Assembly (NCBI GenBank): GCA_017503105.1
Contig: JAFVTS010000035.1
Coordinates: forward strand, 91,717 to 155,716
Source: Clostridia bacterium
GTDB taxonomy: Bacteria > Bacillota > Clostridia > Oscillospirales > CAG-272
Length of the DNA: 64,000 nt
Direction of reading: 5' to 3'
Of the stretch, positions 26,333 to 34,910 are shown one piece after another. Within the stretch, counting starts at the first letter, position 1; each line of letters opens with the position of its first letter. The notes beneath the pieces are model-generated. The model had not been told where the DNA came from. It saw only the letters and a list, made by a program, of their open reading frames with translations, and ran no database searches. Position numbers and translations under genes: made by a program.

Positions 26333-26356
26333 TTAACACGGGGTACCGTGTTTTAA
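26333..26356 (+). repeat. 3'-proximal dispersed palindrome, full copy
   Basis: TTAACACGGGGTACCGTGTT is palindromic (AACACGG/CCGTGTT) and begins four bases after the argF stop codon, before the terminator. Confidence 0.55.
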
Positions 26357-26363
26357 TAAAAAA

Positions 26364-26399
26364 CGAGAAAAACCGAGCGATTTCGCTCGGTTTTTCTCG
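26364..26399. terminator. Terminator between argF and the FliB-like gene
   Basis: A perfect 17-bp stem (26364-26380 with 26383-26399) and internal T runs in both directions. Confidence 0.8.
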
Positions 26400-26400
26400 C

Positions 26401-27465
26401 TTAAGTCAGCGCTGTAAATAAACTGTCTTTGGAAAGCGACGGCTCGGTGTAAGCCATCTCGAAAATAAGCTCCAAATTCTCCTCGTTGTATTCCGCTTCC
26501 TTTGACAGAGCCTTAGCCGCTATCACCCACTCGTCCGTGCTCTCGGAATTTTTTGTTAAGGCGTGCACGGTCAAAGTAAGGACGATGGCGAGCTTCACCT
26601 TTGAGAGCGGGTCGGAGTCAAAGACTGCCGTGATGAAGTACCTGTATACGAAGTATCTGAAAAGGCGAGTGAGTCTTGCCTCCGATGATTTGTCGGGATA
26701 GGGGAGGGGAGAGTTGCTGATATCGTGCGCGACACGCCTTAACCGTTCTTTAAACTCCGTGTCCAAAAACTCTAACGAGTCAAGCGTTCTTATCATATCA
26801 GCGTAAGCGCTACTTGCCCGAAAGACGCCACCCGTGTTGAGTTTTCTTGCGCTTTTTGACGGATCTTCGGGCGAGAAGCACTTATAGTTACCTTCAAAAA
26901 CGGCGTCGTTCAAAGCCTCCGCGTAAATTAGTATTGCCTTTATCCTATCGTTAAAGCGGAGGTCGGAATTTTCAAGAAGTCCGTATATTCTTCCCCTTGC
27001 AAAGAGTAAAAGGGCAAGGAGCTCTCCGTCGCAGGGGACGGACGCCGCGTCTTCTCTTTCGGTACGTACCGACGTGCTTTGCTCGCACTCAAGGATCAAT
27101 CTTGCGGCTTCCTCGCACGAAAGCCCGACGCCCCATTCAACTCTGTCTTCAAGCACGTTGTAAAATCTCGGGTGCTCGCGGCATATCTCGCAAATATCGC
27201 ACTCGCCGCGCTGCTTGATTATTTCGCAAAGATTATTTTCGTCAAGCATAGGGCATCTTCGATCATCTCCGAGCAAAAACGTGCAGTAAGTGCCACCCGT
27301 GTCGAGATTTTTGCGTATTTTCTCTCCGAGCGCGCCGCTCATTCTTTTGTATTTTTCGGATGTTTCCCCGTCTATACCGATCTCCCAGCCGATGCAGCAG
27401 TTATCGGTGCATTTATCTGCGGAGCATTTGAAGCGCAATACGTATTCGGGGCATTCGTATCTCAT
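26401..27465 (-). CDS. FliB-like Cys-rich protein (flagellin lysine N-methylase family)
   Basis: 354 residues from ATG 27465, preceded by GAAGGA; the longer frame upstream lacks a site. The N-terminal FKCSADKCTDNCCIGWEI, then CPMLDENNLCEI, CDICEICREHPRFY and GLSCEEAARLIL are the clustered Cys blocks of this family. In Salmonella the founder methylates flagellin lysines, and the Cys clusters suggest an iron-sulfur cofactor. No flagellar gene is visible here and many non-flagellated Clostridia carry homologues, so the substrate is unknown. Confidence 0.82.
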   Translation of the reverse strand: MRYECPEYVLRFKCSADKCTDNCCIGWEIGIDGETSEKYKRMSGALGEKIRKNLDTGGTYCTFLLGDDRRCPMLDENNLCEIIKQRGECDICEICREHPRFYNVLEDRVEWGVGLSCEEAARLILECEQSTSVRTEREDAASVPCDGELLALLLFARGRIYGLLENSDLRFNDRIKAILIYAEALNDAVFEGNYKCFSPEDPSKSARKLNTGGVFRASSAYADMIRTLDSLEFLDTEFKERLRRVAHDISNSPLPYPDKSSEARLTRLFRYFVYRYFITAVFDSDPLSKVKLAIVLTLTVHALTKNSESTDEWVIAAKALSKEAEYNEENLELIFEMAYTEPSLSKDSLFTALT

Positions 27466-27489
27466 ATATCGGTCCTTCGTTTTTTTACT

Positions 27490-27518
27490 ATTATACACCT
27501 AAATTCTCTGCCTGTCAA
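27490..27518 (-). promoter_or_regulatory. Promoter for the FliB-like gene
   Basis: Minus strand TTGACA (27513-27518), 17-bp spacer, TATAAT (27490-27495). Confidence 0.78.
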
Positions 27519-27533
27519 TAAGAAAAGAGCACT

Positions 27534-27561
27534 TGATTTTTCTCGGTGTTTGGAGTATAAT
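27534..27561 (+). promoter_or_regulatory. Promoter for the RNA methyltransferase gene
   Basis: TTGATT (27534-27539), 16-bp spacer, TATAAT (27556-27561). Confidence 0.7.
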
Positions 27562-27591
27562 AGTATTTAACGAAAGACACCGGAGAAGCAT

Positions 27592-28413
27592 ATGCCTATA
27601 ATTAAAATAAACGACCTTTCTCTTCCCGAGCTTGACGTTTTTGTAAGACTTACGGGCGCCCAGCTCAGAAACAAGCTTGAGCCCGAAAAGGGGATATTCA
27701 TAGCGGAAAGCCCGACCGTCATTGACGTGGCGTTGAATTCGGGATGCACGCCTATCTCAATGCTCACCGATGAAAGACTCCTCGGCGGCGACGTCGAGCG
27801 CATAATCGAAAAGTGCGGTGATATTCCCGTATATACCGCGGACACGGACACGCTTCGCTCGCTCACGGGCTTTGAGCTGACTCGCGGCGCTCTTTGCGCT
27901 ATGCATAGACCCGTACAGCCGAGCGTTGAGGCTATATGCGAGGGGGCGCGCCGCGTCGCCGTTCTTGAGGCGGTTGCGGATTCTACTAATATAGGAGCGC
28001 TCTTTCGCTCTGCCGCCGCTCTCGGAATAGACGCGGTCTTAGTCACACCTACGTGCTGCGATCCCCTTTGCCGCCGAGCGGTGCGAGTCAGTATGGGCAC
28101 GGTATTTCAAGTGCCGTGGACTCGCATAGGCGAGGTGCCGTCCGATTGGCCGAGGGCGGGGATAGAAAGACTTCGTGCCCTCGGTTTTAAGACCTGCGCT
28201 ATGGCGCTCTCCGATAAATCGGTAAGTATCGACGACGCGGCGCTTATGCGTGAGGAAAAGCTTGCCATCATCCTCGGCACCGAGGGGGACGGACTTTCAA
28301 AAACGACCATTGCCGACTGTGACTATACCGTAAAGATACCTATGAGCCACGGCGTGGATTCCTTAAACGTTGCCGCCGCAGGCGCCGTTGCGTTCTGGCA
28401 ATTGACGAGATGA
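27592..28413 (+). CDS. TrmH/SpoU-family RNA 2'-O-methyltransferase
   Basis: 273 residues. The SPOUT knot motifs are VLEAVADSTNIGALFRSAAAL (motif 1, with the catalytic Arg), LAIILGTEGDGLS (motif 2) and VKIPMSHGVDSLNVAAAGAVAFW (motif 3). The N-terminal ~100 residues look like the substrate-binding SpoU_sub_bind domain (IFIAESPTVIDVAL). It methylates ribose 2'-OH in tRNA or rRNA using SAM; the target base cannot be told. Monocistronic with terminator at 28426-28461. Confidence 0.9.
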   Translation: MPIIKINDLSLPELDVFVRLTGAQLRNKLEPEKGIFIAESPTVIDVALNSGCTPISMLTDERLLGGDVERIIEKCGDIPVYTADTDTLRSLTGFELTRGALCAMHRPVQPSVEAICEGARRVAVLEAVADSTNIGALFRSAAALGIDAVLVTPTCCDPLCRRAVRVSMGTVFQVPWTRIGEVPSDWPRAGIERLRALGFKTCAMALSDKSVSIDDAALMREEKLAIILGTEGDGLSKTTIADCDYTVKIPMSHGVDSLNVAAAGAVAFWQLTR

Positions 28414-28425
28414 TATAGAATTGAA

Positions 28426-28461
28426 GCAAGCGCAGACCAAAAAGGTTTGCGCTTGCTTTTT
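28426..28461 (+). terminator. Terminator after the methyltransferase gene
   Basis: GCAAGCGCAGACC (28426-28438) and GGTTTGCGCTTGC (28444-28456), then five T. Confidence 0.8.
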
Positions 28462-28484
28462 CTTATCTTTTTTGATGATTATAC

Positions 28485-29396
28485 TCATCTTTTTTTGATG
28501 ATTATATCGCCGCTTGTGGTTTTTATTCTGCAGAAAGCGCCGTTTTTCTCCGAGTTTGGCACGCGTATATCGCCCGACGTGGAGTTCGTTTGATATATCA
28601 TACCGCCAGCAAAGCTGCCTTCAACGTCGCCGCTCGTAGTTTCAATGTCTATCTCTTCGGTTGAGATCATATCAAATTCAACGTCACCCGATACGGTTTC
28701 TATCTTCATTTTCTTTCCGACGACGTGCCCGAGCTCAACGTCACCCGAGGTGATATTGATCTGAAGATCGCCACCAAGATCCGCCGAGCCGATATTAACG
28801 TCACCGCTCGTTGTGTCGAACGAAGCGTTGTTGCCTGCGCGAAGGCTTCTTATCTCTATATCCCCGCTCGTGGTTTGGAGATCGAGTGCGCCCAAGACCT
28901 TCATACCGTCAGCAACAATATCTCCGCTCGTCAGCTCTACTCTTAGTGAATTAAGCTCGCCGCCGTACGATGAGATAAAATCACCGCTTAAGCTTTTCGC
29001 ATCTAAGTTATAAGCCTCATCCTTAGGCAGGTATAAGATCAGGTTTTTAGGGGAAGAGAAAAGGTACTGAGTCAGGTCGTACCACCGCCTCGTGTCATCA
29101 ATGCTTATCTCAAGCTTGCCATCTGCGTTTTTTATCGTGGTCTTCAGGTATTCGTTCTCGGAGAACTCGAGCTTTATTTCGGGCTCGCTCCACTCAAGAA
29201 CCTTTATATCCGTCGCATCCGAATTTATACTTATATCCGTGATCTTGTCTTTAATTATTTCTTCTTTCACGGTGTACCCACCTCCTTCAAATACTCTTAT
29301 GTCAAATCCAACCGATGCAAACGCTGAAAAGCAGATGACCGCGCCGAAAATGAATACCGAAAGAGCTATTATCAATAATTTTTTTGTTTTTTTCAT
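28485..29396 (-). CDS. DUF4097 beta-strand repeat protein with N-terminal membrane anchor
   Basis: 303 residues. An N-terminal signal-anchor (LLIIALSVFIFGAVICFSAFA) is followed by repeated short beta motifs of the type TSGDI/TSGDV (at least eight copies, e.g. LTSGDIVADG, TTSGDIEIRS, ITSGDVELG), the hallmark of DUF4097 beta-helices, as in LiaG. It is probably exposed on the outer face. It is the last gene of the padR operon; its ATG overlaps the DUF1700 stop by four bases. Function is unknown; related operons respond to envelope stress. Confidence 0.88.
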   Translation of the reverse strand: MKKTKKLLIIALSVFIFGAVICFSAFASVGFDIRVFEGGGYTVKEEIIKDKITDISINSDATDIKVLEWSEPEIKLEFSENEYLKTTIKNADGKLEISIDDTRRWYDLTQYLFSSPKNLILYLPKDEAYNLDAKSLSGDFISSYGGELNSLRVELTSGDIVADGMKVLGALDLQTTSGDIEIRSLRAGNNASFDTTSGDVNIGSADLGGDLQINITSGDVELGHVVGKKMKIETVSGDVEFDMISTEEIDIETTSGDVEGSFAGGMIYQTNSTSGDIRVPNSEKNGAFCRIKTTSGDIIIKKR

Positions 29397-29926
29397 TTGT
29401 CATCACACTCCTTTCCGCTTTTTAAAAGCCATCTTCTGAAAGCCCGACAGTATTTAAACAGAAGAAAAACGCTTACCGCAAGAGCCAATGAAAGACCTGC
29501 CAGAACGAACGCTCCGCCGACAGTGAAGAAGCCTGCGGCAAAAGCACCCTTGAAGAAAAATGCGATGCCTGTGGGGATGAGCGCTATGGCTGATAAGCCG
29601 AATGCAAAGCACGAGACGGATAAACATATCAGCACGACGCCGCCTGCAAACGCCCCTATGCCGAGCAGAGTGCAAAGAGATACGAACGCCGTCTTGGAAA
29701 GCGAGCTTATAAATCCGTTCCTTTTCTTTTGCGCGATTTCGTTTTTTATACTATTTGCTATCGTGTCGACACCGCCCATTTTCTCTATTGCGTCATCGAC
29801 GGAAAGACCGTCCTCCGTATAGTCGTCGATAAGCTCGGCATAGTAATCAAGCACTTTTTTCTTATCCTCCGACGCCATAGATGGCAAATGGGTGCCGAGC
29901 TCTTTTAAAAATTCAAGCTTCGTCAT
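29393..29926 (-). CDS. DUF1700 (HAAS domain) membrane protein
   Basis: 177 residues. Residues 1-70 are a helical cytoplasmic domain (LGTHLPSMASEDKKKVLDYYAELIDDYTEDG) of the HAAS/DUF1700 type, followed by three hydrophobic segments. The family is nearly always next to a PadR regulator and a DUF4097 protein, and is thought to signal across the membrane. It overlaps padR by 14 bp and DUF4097 by 4 bp, so all three are coupled. Confidence 0.9.
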   Translation of the reverse strand: MTKLEFLKELGTHLPSMASEDKKKVLDYYAELIDDYTEDGLSVDDAIEKMGGVDTIANSIKNEIAQKKRNGFISSLSKTAFVSLCTLLGIGAFAGGVVLICLSVSCFAFGLSAIALIPTGIAFFFKGAFAAGFFTVGGAFVLAGLSLALAVSVFLLFKYCRAFRRWLLKSGKECDDK

Positions 29927-30239
29927 TTTTATCCTCTCCTCTCGTTACGTAATTATATATTCGCATGACCTCTTGCCACTCGTCGGCAAATGCGTCAAGA
30001 CGCAAGAGCCCCGCCTTCGTGATCTTGTAATATTTTCGCAAGCGTCCGTTGTGCTCCGCAGATCTTACAGTAAGCAGCTCTGCCGCCTCAAGCCTCTTTA
30101 ATATAGGATAGAGTGTGGATTCGGATATTTCAAGATAAGGCTTCAGATCTTTTATTATTGAATATCCGTATGAATCCTCGTCTTTAATAGCGGCAAGAAC
30201 GAGTATGTCGAGAAGTCCGCGCTTTATTTGTGCGTCCAT
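29913..30239 (-). CDS. PadR-family transcriptional regulator
   Basis: 108 residues from ATG 30239, preceded by GAGGAGGT; the longer frame would start upstream of this site. The winged helix has LLDILVLAAIKDEDSYGYSIIKDL and ESTLYPILKRLEAAELLTV, diagnostic for PadR. It likely represses its own operon through the imperfect palindrome at 30262-30284, which overlaps the -10 of its promoter. Confidence 0.93.
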   Translation of the reverse strand: MDAQIKRGLLDILVLAAIKDEDSYGYSIIKDLKPYLEISESTLYPILKRLEAAELLTVRSAEHNGRLRKYYKITKAGLLRLDAFADEWQEVMRIYNYVTRGEDKNDEA

Positions 30240-30261
30240 AGAACAGTACCTCCTCTTACAT

Positions 30262-30284
30262 AATACTATATCACACGAGGTATT
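30262..30284. promoter_or_regulatory. Possible PadR operator
   Basis: AATAC (30262-30266) and GTATT (30280-30284) form an inverted repeat spanning the -10 and spacer of the padR promoter. Confidence 0.45.
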
Positions 30285-30293
30285 GTTTGTCAA
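30265..30293 (-). promoter_or_regulatory. Promoter for the padR operon
   Basis: Minus strand TTGACA (30288-30293), 17-bp spacer, TATAGT (30265-30270). Confidence 0.75.
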
Positions 30294-30351
30294 GTGCTTT
30301 TCCGTAAAAAACCGAAAAAACCATATGAAGGGGTCGGGGTGCCTTCTGTAA

Positions 30352-30388
30352 AAAAAACAGCGGCAGACCCCAAACGGGTTCTGCCGCT
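30352..30388 (-). terminator. Terminator of the DUF1538/P-II operon
   Basis: AGCGGCAGACCCC (30359-30371) pairs with CGGGTTCTGCCGCT (30375-30388); on the minus strand it ends in a long U run. Confidence 0.8.
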
Positions 30389-30402
30389 ACGTATTATTTA
30401 GT

Positions 30403-30750
30403 TTATTCCTCGGTGCGCTCGGTCTTTACTTCCTCTTTTTTGTCGGAAATACCGACGACCGCGTCAACGGGCATTGAGAAAGCTATACCCTGTCCCGGGG
30501 TGTTGAGTCCGACGGAGCGATAAAGGGCGCGAAGGATGTCGTCCTTGAGCTCGGACTTGACGAGTATCATAACGATCTCTTTTTCGGGTTGGACTGTTAT
30601 TTTATAAAGCTTTTCCGCCTCGGAGTTTGCCGTTCCTCTTCCGTGGATAACGGTACCGCCGCCCGCGCCAAATTCCTTTGCCGCAGTCATAACAGCGTCC
30701 GAAAAGCCTGCGTTTACTATACAGAATATTACTTCGTGATTGAAATTCAT
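30403..30750 (-). CDS. P-II-like signalling protein 1
   Basis: 115 residues. The ferredoxin-like P-II pattern is visible: VIFCIVNAGFSDAVMTAAKEFGAGGGTVIHGRG, then IVMILVKSELKDDILRAL and GLNTPGQGIAFSMPVDAVVGI, where GxGIAFxxPV corresponds to the P-II C-terminal signature. The T-loop is short and lacks the uridylylated YRG motif of GlnB. It is the last gene of the DUF1538 operon, 12 bp behind its relative. It probably binds a nucleotide and gates the membrane protein, by analogy with GlnK-AmtB. Confidence 0.8.
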   Translation of the reverse strand: MNFNHEVIFCIVNAGFSDAVMTAAKEFGAGGGTVIHGRGTANSEAEKLYKITVQPEKEIVMILVKSELKDDILRALYRSVGLNTPGQGIAFSMPVDAVVGISDKKEEVKTERTEE

Positions 30751-30762
30751 AGCGTGTCTCCT

Positions 30763-31161
30763 TTATTTTGGAAGATTTGCGAGGAACTGATATATTGCAA
30801 GTCCTACGGTTTCCGTCATCGGAACGGTGTAGGCTATGCCCTTGCCGTTTTTTATTGTCCTGAACTTTTCTTCAAGCGTCGCGAGCGCTTCCTTCGCGCG
30901 TTCTTCTTTTATAATACTTACTATCACGCACTTGTCCGATTCGGCAAGTCCGAGCAGCTCGAGCATTTCGGTTTTTGCCGTTCCGCGCGCCGAGAGGGAG
31001 ATCTGCATATTGACCTCGAAGCTTTGCAGAATGTCGGTGTAGAACTCCGCTTTGCGCCTGTCAACGACGGTAAAGAGGAGCTGAAGCTTGTGCGGAGCAA
31101 GGTCGTTTTCTTTGCTTCTGCGCCTTGGAGCCATTATTTCTTTAGTTATTTTTAAAGGCAT
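30763..31161 (-). CDS. P-II-like signalling protein 2
   Basis: 132 residues. The same fold as the neighbour: LQLLFTVVDRRKAEFYTDILQSFEVNMQISLSARGTAK, CVIVSIIKEERAKEALATLEEKF and GKGIAYTVPMTETVGL. It has an extra basic N-terminus (MAPRRRSKEN) of about 20 residues. It lies 15 bp after DUF1538. Two different P-II-like proteins in one operon suggest a heteromeric ring or two signals. Confidence 0.78.
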   Translation of the reverse strand: MPLKITKEIMAPRRRSKENDLAPHKLQLLFTVVDRRKAEFYTDILQSFEVNMQISLSARGTAKTEMLELLGLAESDKCVIVSIIKEERAKEALATLEEKFRTIKNGKGIAYTVPMTETVGLAIYQFLANLPK

Positions 31162-31176
31162 AATTTCCGCACCTCC

Positions 31177-32703
31177 TTACATAAATCTGATGATCTGCTC
31201 GTCATCCGCGTCAAGTATGCGGCGCAGAGCGATCTTCTTTCTCATATGCTCGGCGACGACGGCACGGAAGCCGAGTATCTGTATCGTGATGAGCGGAGTC
31301 ATCGCAACCATTGCCACGATCCCGAACGCGAGGCTGAGAACGGAGTCCTGAGCTTGAAGCGCGGTACATACTCCGATAGAAAGAGGGAGGATGAAGCCCG
31401 AGGTCAAAGGACCGCTGGCAACTCCGCCCGAGTCAAACGCGATGGCGGTGTAAAGCTTCGGAACGAAGAACGAGAGCCCAAGGGAGATGAAATAGCCGGG
31501 GATCACGTAATAGAGAATACTGAAATCGAAGATTATACGTATCATCGAAAGCGCGATAGAGATACCGACACCTATCGAAAGGGCTATCATAACCGATTTT
31601 TTGCTTACCGTTCCGTCGGTAATCTCTTCGACCTGCTTGTTAAGGACGTGCACGGCAGGCTCTGCAAGGACGGTCACGGCTCCGAGCAAAAGACCGAAGA
31701 CTACGATGACCCACGGATCTTTTTCGGCAAGGTGCGTACCGAGCTTATAGCCTATCGGCATAAATCCGACGTTAACGGCGGTGAGGAAGGTGACGAGACC
31801 TATGAAGGTGTAGATGATACCTATGGCGATTTTGATTATTCTTTTTTTCGGAAGCTTAAGTATAAAGAGCTGGAGCAGGGCGAAGAACAGAACTATGAGC
31901 CCGAGAGCCAAAAGCACCTCGCCTGCGGTATGGAGGATAGTTTTGAACAGTGCGCTTCCGTAAGCGGATTCGATCGAGTAGCTCGGCGTTTCGTAAGAAA
32001 TATTTCCCTTGATACCGATTCCGAGGAGCATTACGGCGAGTATGGGACCTACCGAGCACATCGCTATCATACCGAAGCTGTTTTCGCTTGCGTTTTTGCC
32101 GCCGATCGTCATAGCGATGCCGACGCCGAGCGCCATTATGAACGGAACCGTCACAGGCCCCGTGGTAACTCCGCCCGAGTCAAAGGCAAGAGGAAGAAAG
32201 CTTGCGTTTCCGTTGAGAATAACGAGTGAAGCTATCGCGAACAGCATCATATAAAAGAAGAACAGCATCATAGAGAGCTGGATCTTAAAGAGCATCTTCA
32301 AGACCGAAAGAAGGAGGAATATTCCAACTCCCACGCCGACAGCCCAGATGAGCAACTGCTTGTTTATAACGTCCTTGACCTGTTCTCCGAGGACGGAGAG
32401 ATCGGGCTCGGCAACCGTAATAAGCACGCCCATAAGAAAGGCGACCGAAAGTAAAAGCTTTATGCTTTTTGACTTCGTAAGACCTGAGCCCACCTGTTCT
32501 CCCATAGGCGTCATCGCAAGATCCGCACCGAGGCTGAACATTCCTATTCCGAAAATAAGGAACAAAGCCGAAATGCCGAAAACGATGAGCTCTTCCGTGC
32601 TTAAGTGTATCAGTCCTGCGATATTCAGAACGTATACGATGGCCGCGACGGGCAGAACGGAGATCAACGCTTCTTTGATTTTATCAAGTAAAGCGACCTT
32701 CAA
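31177..32703 (-). CDS. DUF1538 integral membrane protein (internally duplicated)
   Basis: 508 residues from TTG 32703, chosen because AAAGGAGG stands at proper distance; the long frame upstream crosses the promoter. About twelve membrane segments in two homologous halves. Each half carries AFDSGGV-T/A-T/S-GP-V/L-T (FDSGGVTTGPVT near 155, FDSGGVASGPLT near 415) and an earlier AEP block (VAEPDLSVLGEQV, LAEPAVHVLNKQV). The repeated polar motifs in opposite halves look like a transport path. Followed by two P-II-like genes. Substrate unknown. Confidence 0.85.
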   Translation of the reverse strand: MKVALLDKIKEALISVLPVAAIVYVLNIAGLIHLSTEELIVFGISALFLIFGIGMFSLGADLAMTPMGEQVGSGLTKSKSIKLLLSVAFLMGVLITVAEPDLSVLGEQVKDVINKQLLIWAVGVGVGIFLLLSVLKMLFKIQLSMMLFFFYMMLFAIASLVILNGNASFLPLAFDSGGVTTGPVTVPFIMALGVGIAMTIGGKNASENSFGMIAMCSVGPILAVMLLGIGIKGNISYETPSYSIESAYGSALFKTILHTAGEVLLALGLIVLFFALLQLFILKLPKKRIIKIAIGIIYTFIGLVTFLTAVNVGFMPIGYKLGTHLAEKDPWVIVVFGLLLGAVTVLAEPAVHVLNKQVEEITDGTVSKKSVMIALSIGVGISIALSMIRIIFDFSILYYVIPGYFISLGLSFFVPKLYTAIAFDSGGVASGPLTSGFILPLSIGVCTALQAQDSVLSLAFGIVAMVAMTPLITIQILGFRAVVAEHMRKKIALRRILDADDEQIIRFM

Positions 32704-32745
32704 AACGTATATCCTCCTTTTAAAATTTAAATAACCACATAAATA

Positions 32746-32774
32746 AGTATAACATAAAAAACAAAGAGTGTCAA
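32746..32774 (-). promoter_or_regulatory. Promoter for the DUF1538/P-II operon
   Basis: Minus strand TTGACA (32769-32774), 17-bp spacer, TATACT (32746-32751). Confidence 0.77.
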
Positions 32775-32891
32775 GCCGAAAGCAGACTCGGGAATTACAA
32801 AAAACGGCAAAAGCAAGCATTATTGCTTGTACAATGTCGACAAAAGAATATGTGGGGTTTGCACAAAAGAGCTTCTGTTTTGAAAAAGGTA

Positions 32892-32920
32892 TTGAAACTC
32901 GTTTGAAAAAGTGATAGAAT
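32892..32920 (+). promoter_or_regulatory. Promoter for the heparinase-like gene
   Basis: TTGAAA (32892-32897), 17-bp spacer, TAGAAT (32915-32920). Confidence 0.65.
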
Positions 32921-32953
32921 AAAACAAATAATAAGCATTGGGGGATCCGACAA

Positions 32954-34903
32954 ATGGCTATCAAGCTTACGTCCGAAGAATTTTTCACAAAGAAACTCGA
33001 CGAGTCCTTTGAAGGGCTGCGCGGCATTTCCCGCACCTTTCTTGAGGGCGGCGAGGCGGCTGCGGAGAAGCAGTTTGCAGATTTTATAAGAAACGGCGGC
33101 GTTGACACGGTGAATTATTTTAAAAATAAATCCGTGCCCGAGCTGACCGAAGCTCTGCTTGCCGACGGTGACAAGATACTTGACGGATGGCTTTGCTCCT
33201 GCGGTGTTCCTATGCATTTCCCGGGACGCAAGGTCGATTGGTTCGCAAATCCCACTTATAATAAATATGCCGAGTGGACCTGGCAGCTCTCCCGTCACCC
33301 CGAGTGGACGAAGCTGGCAATGCTTTACCGCGCGACGGGAGATGAAAAATACGCCGTAGCTTTCGAGGATTATTTTATGGGATGGGTGGAGCAGACGGAA
33401 AAGCCTGAGGCGGGAACGAGCGGTTATGCAACGCTCTCGTGGAGGACTCTTGAGTGCGGAATAAGACTTGAGAGCTCGTGGCTTTACGCTATTATGTCTT
33501 TTGCTTGCTCAAAGAAAATCTCGGACCACACTATTTCGTGCTTTTTCCGCTCGGTTTGGGAGAACGTAGACAGAATACTGAACGCATCCACCACTCACAA
33601 TTGGCTTATTACCGAGATGAGCGGCGTTGACGCTACGGCGATATGCTTCCCGTTCTTTAAAGAAAGTGCCGAATGGGGGGCGCATTCACTTGGGCGTCTG
33701 ACGGATGAATTTGCGGTTCAGATATACGATGACGGCTTCCAATTCGAGCTCACCACGGGTTATCATAAGGTGGTTATAAATACTTACCGCTCGGTTATAT
33801 CTCTGCGCGAGAGAATGGGCGCGCCCGTCAGCGACGAGTTTTGCAAAAACGTAGCGAATCTCTACCGTGTTTACTTAAAGCTTATGATGCCCGACGGAAA
33901 GAGCCCCGGGCTTAACGACGGCGGCAAGATCGACGTTCCGTCGACCGCCCGTGAAGCGATAGAGCTTATGCCGTCGTTTCGTCCCGAATTCGAATATATT
34001 GCCGAGGGAAAGGGAAGCGAGCCCGCATTCAAGTCCGTTCTTTTGCCGTACAGCGGCTTTGCCGTTATGCGAAGCGGTTGGACGGAGAGCGACTCTTGCG
34101 CTATACTTGAGTCAGCTCCGTTCGGATACGCGCATCAGCACGAGGATAAGCTTCAGGTGATGCTCTTTGCCTACGGAAAAAGATTGCTTGACGACCCGGG
34201 TACGTTCAGATACGACACGTCGGCTATGAGAAAGTACATACTTTCCTCGTATTCGCACAATACGGCACTCGTTGACGGATGCGGGCAAAACCGCCGCGCG
34301 AAGCATAAGTGGCAGGCAGAATTTATCAAGAAAAAGGCTGACGTAAAAGCCACCTTCGGTAAGGATACCGAGGCGGCAGAGGGCTTTTATGACCAAGGAT
34401 ACGGAGGGGAGTTCATTCCCGTGCGTCACGAAAGAACTCTTGTTTGGCACAAAAACGGTCTTGGCGATATAAAGATACCGTTCTGGACGGTATACGATAA
34501 GTTTATTCCCGCGGACGCAAAGGAGCACACCTATACGCTGCTCTGGCACTTGGACGAGGTAGAGGAGAAAGTGTCGGGCAATACCGTGAGCGCTGATTTC
34601 GGTGACGGCGTAAGCTTTGAGATCGTCGGAATGAGCGCGCCGAGAATAGTGAAGGGACAGACCGAGCCCGTGTTTATGGGCTGGAAGCCCAATCATACCC
34701 CGGGTGATAATCCTCATTATCCTACTCCGACCGTAAATCTTGATTACACGGGCAGTGTTGTCGCTGTCGCTACGGCTCTTGTGCCGCTTAAGGACGGAAT
34801 GAAAAATCCGATAAACGCTCTTCTTTGCGATATCGATGGAAACGTGAGCGTTATTACCGATGAAGGAAAATACTCCTTTAACAAAAATAAGCTTTTTGAT
34901 TGA
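32954..34903 (+). CDS. Heparinase II/III family polysaccharide lyase, cytoplasmic
   Basis: 649 residues, start ATG 32954 behind GGGGGAT. The N-terminal ~350 residues are an (alpha/alpha) toroid with STTHNWLITEMSG and GYHKVVINTYRSV; the C-terminal part is the Heparinase_II_III beta-sheet domain with SAPFGYAHQHEDKLQVMLFAYGKRLLDDPG and SSYSHNTALVDG. The Asn-His and Tyr residues of the lyase site appear conserved. These enzymes cleave uronic-acid glycosidic bonds by beta-elimination. There is no signal peptide, so the substrate is an imported oligosaccharide. Nearby KDPG aldolase, GH39 and isomerases fit uronate use. Confidence 0.87.
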   Translation: MAIKLTSEEFFTKKLDESFEGLRGISRTFLEGGEAAAEKQFADFIRNGGVDTVNYFKNKSVPELTEALLADGDKILDGWLCSCGVPMHFPGRKVDWFANPTYNKYAEWTWQLSRHPEWTKLAMLYRATGDEKYAVAFEDYFMGWVEQTEKPEAGTSGYATLSWRTLECGIRLESSWLYAIMSFACSKKISDHTISCFFRSVWENVDRILNASTTHNWLITEMSGVDATAICFPFFKESAEWGAHSLGRLTDEFAVQIYDDGFQFELTTGYHKVVINTYRSVISLRERMGAPVSDEFCKNVANLYRVYLKLMMPDGKSPGLNDGGKIDVPSTAREAIELMPSFRPEFEYIAEGKGSEPAFKSVLLPYSGFAVMRSGWTESDSCAILESAPFGYAHQHEDKLQVMLFAYGKRLLDDPGTFRYDTSAMRKYILSSYSHNTALVDGCGQNRRAKHKWQAEFIKKKADVKATFGKDTEAAEGFYDQGYGGEFIPVRHERTLVWHKNGLGDIKIPFWTVYDKFIPADAKEHTYTLLWHLDEVEEKVSGNTVSADFGDGVSFEIVGMSAPRIVKGQTEPVFMGWKPNHTPGDNPHYPTPTVNLDYTGSVVAVATALVPLKDGMKNPINALLCDIDGNVSVITDEGKYSFNKNKLFD

Positions 34904-34910
34904 CGGTAAA

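Noticed and set aside
26827-26845. Further copy of the CCCGTGTTGAGTTTT motif
   Set aside because: It lies inside the FliB-like coding sequence and encodes conserved-looking residues (KLNTGG), so it is probably coincidence.
26401-27465. Evidence for flagella from the FliB-like gene
   Set aside because: No other flagellar gene is in the window and homologues occur in non-motile Clostridia.
32704-33108. N-terminal extension of the DUF1538 frame
   Set aside because: It runs through the promoter and into the divergent heparinase gene; a TTG with a strong ribosome binding site at 32703 is the likely start.
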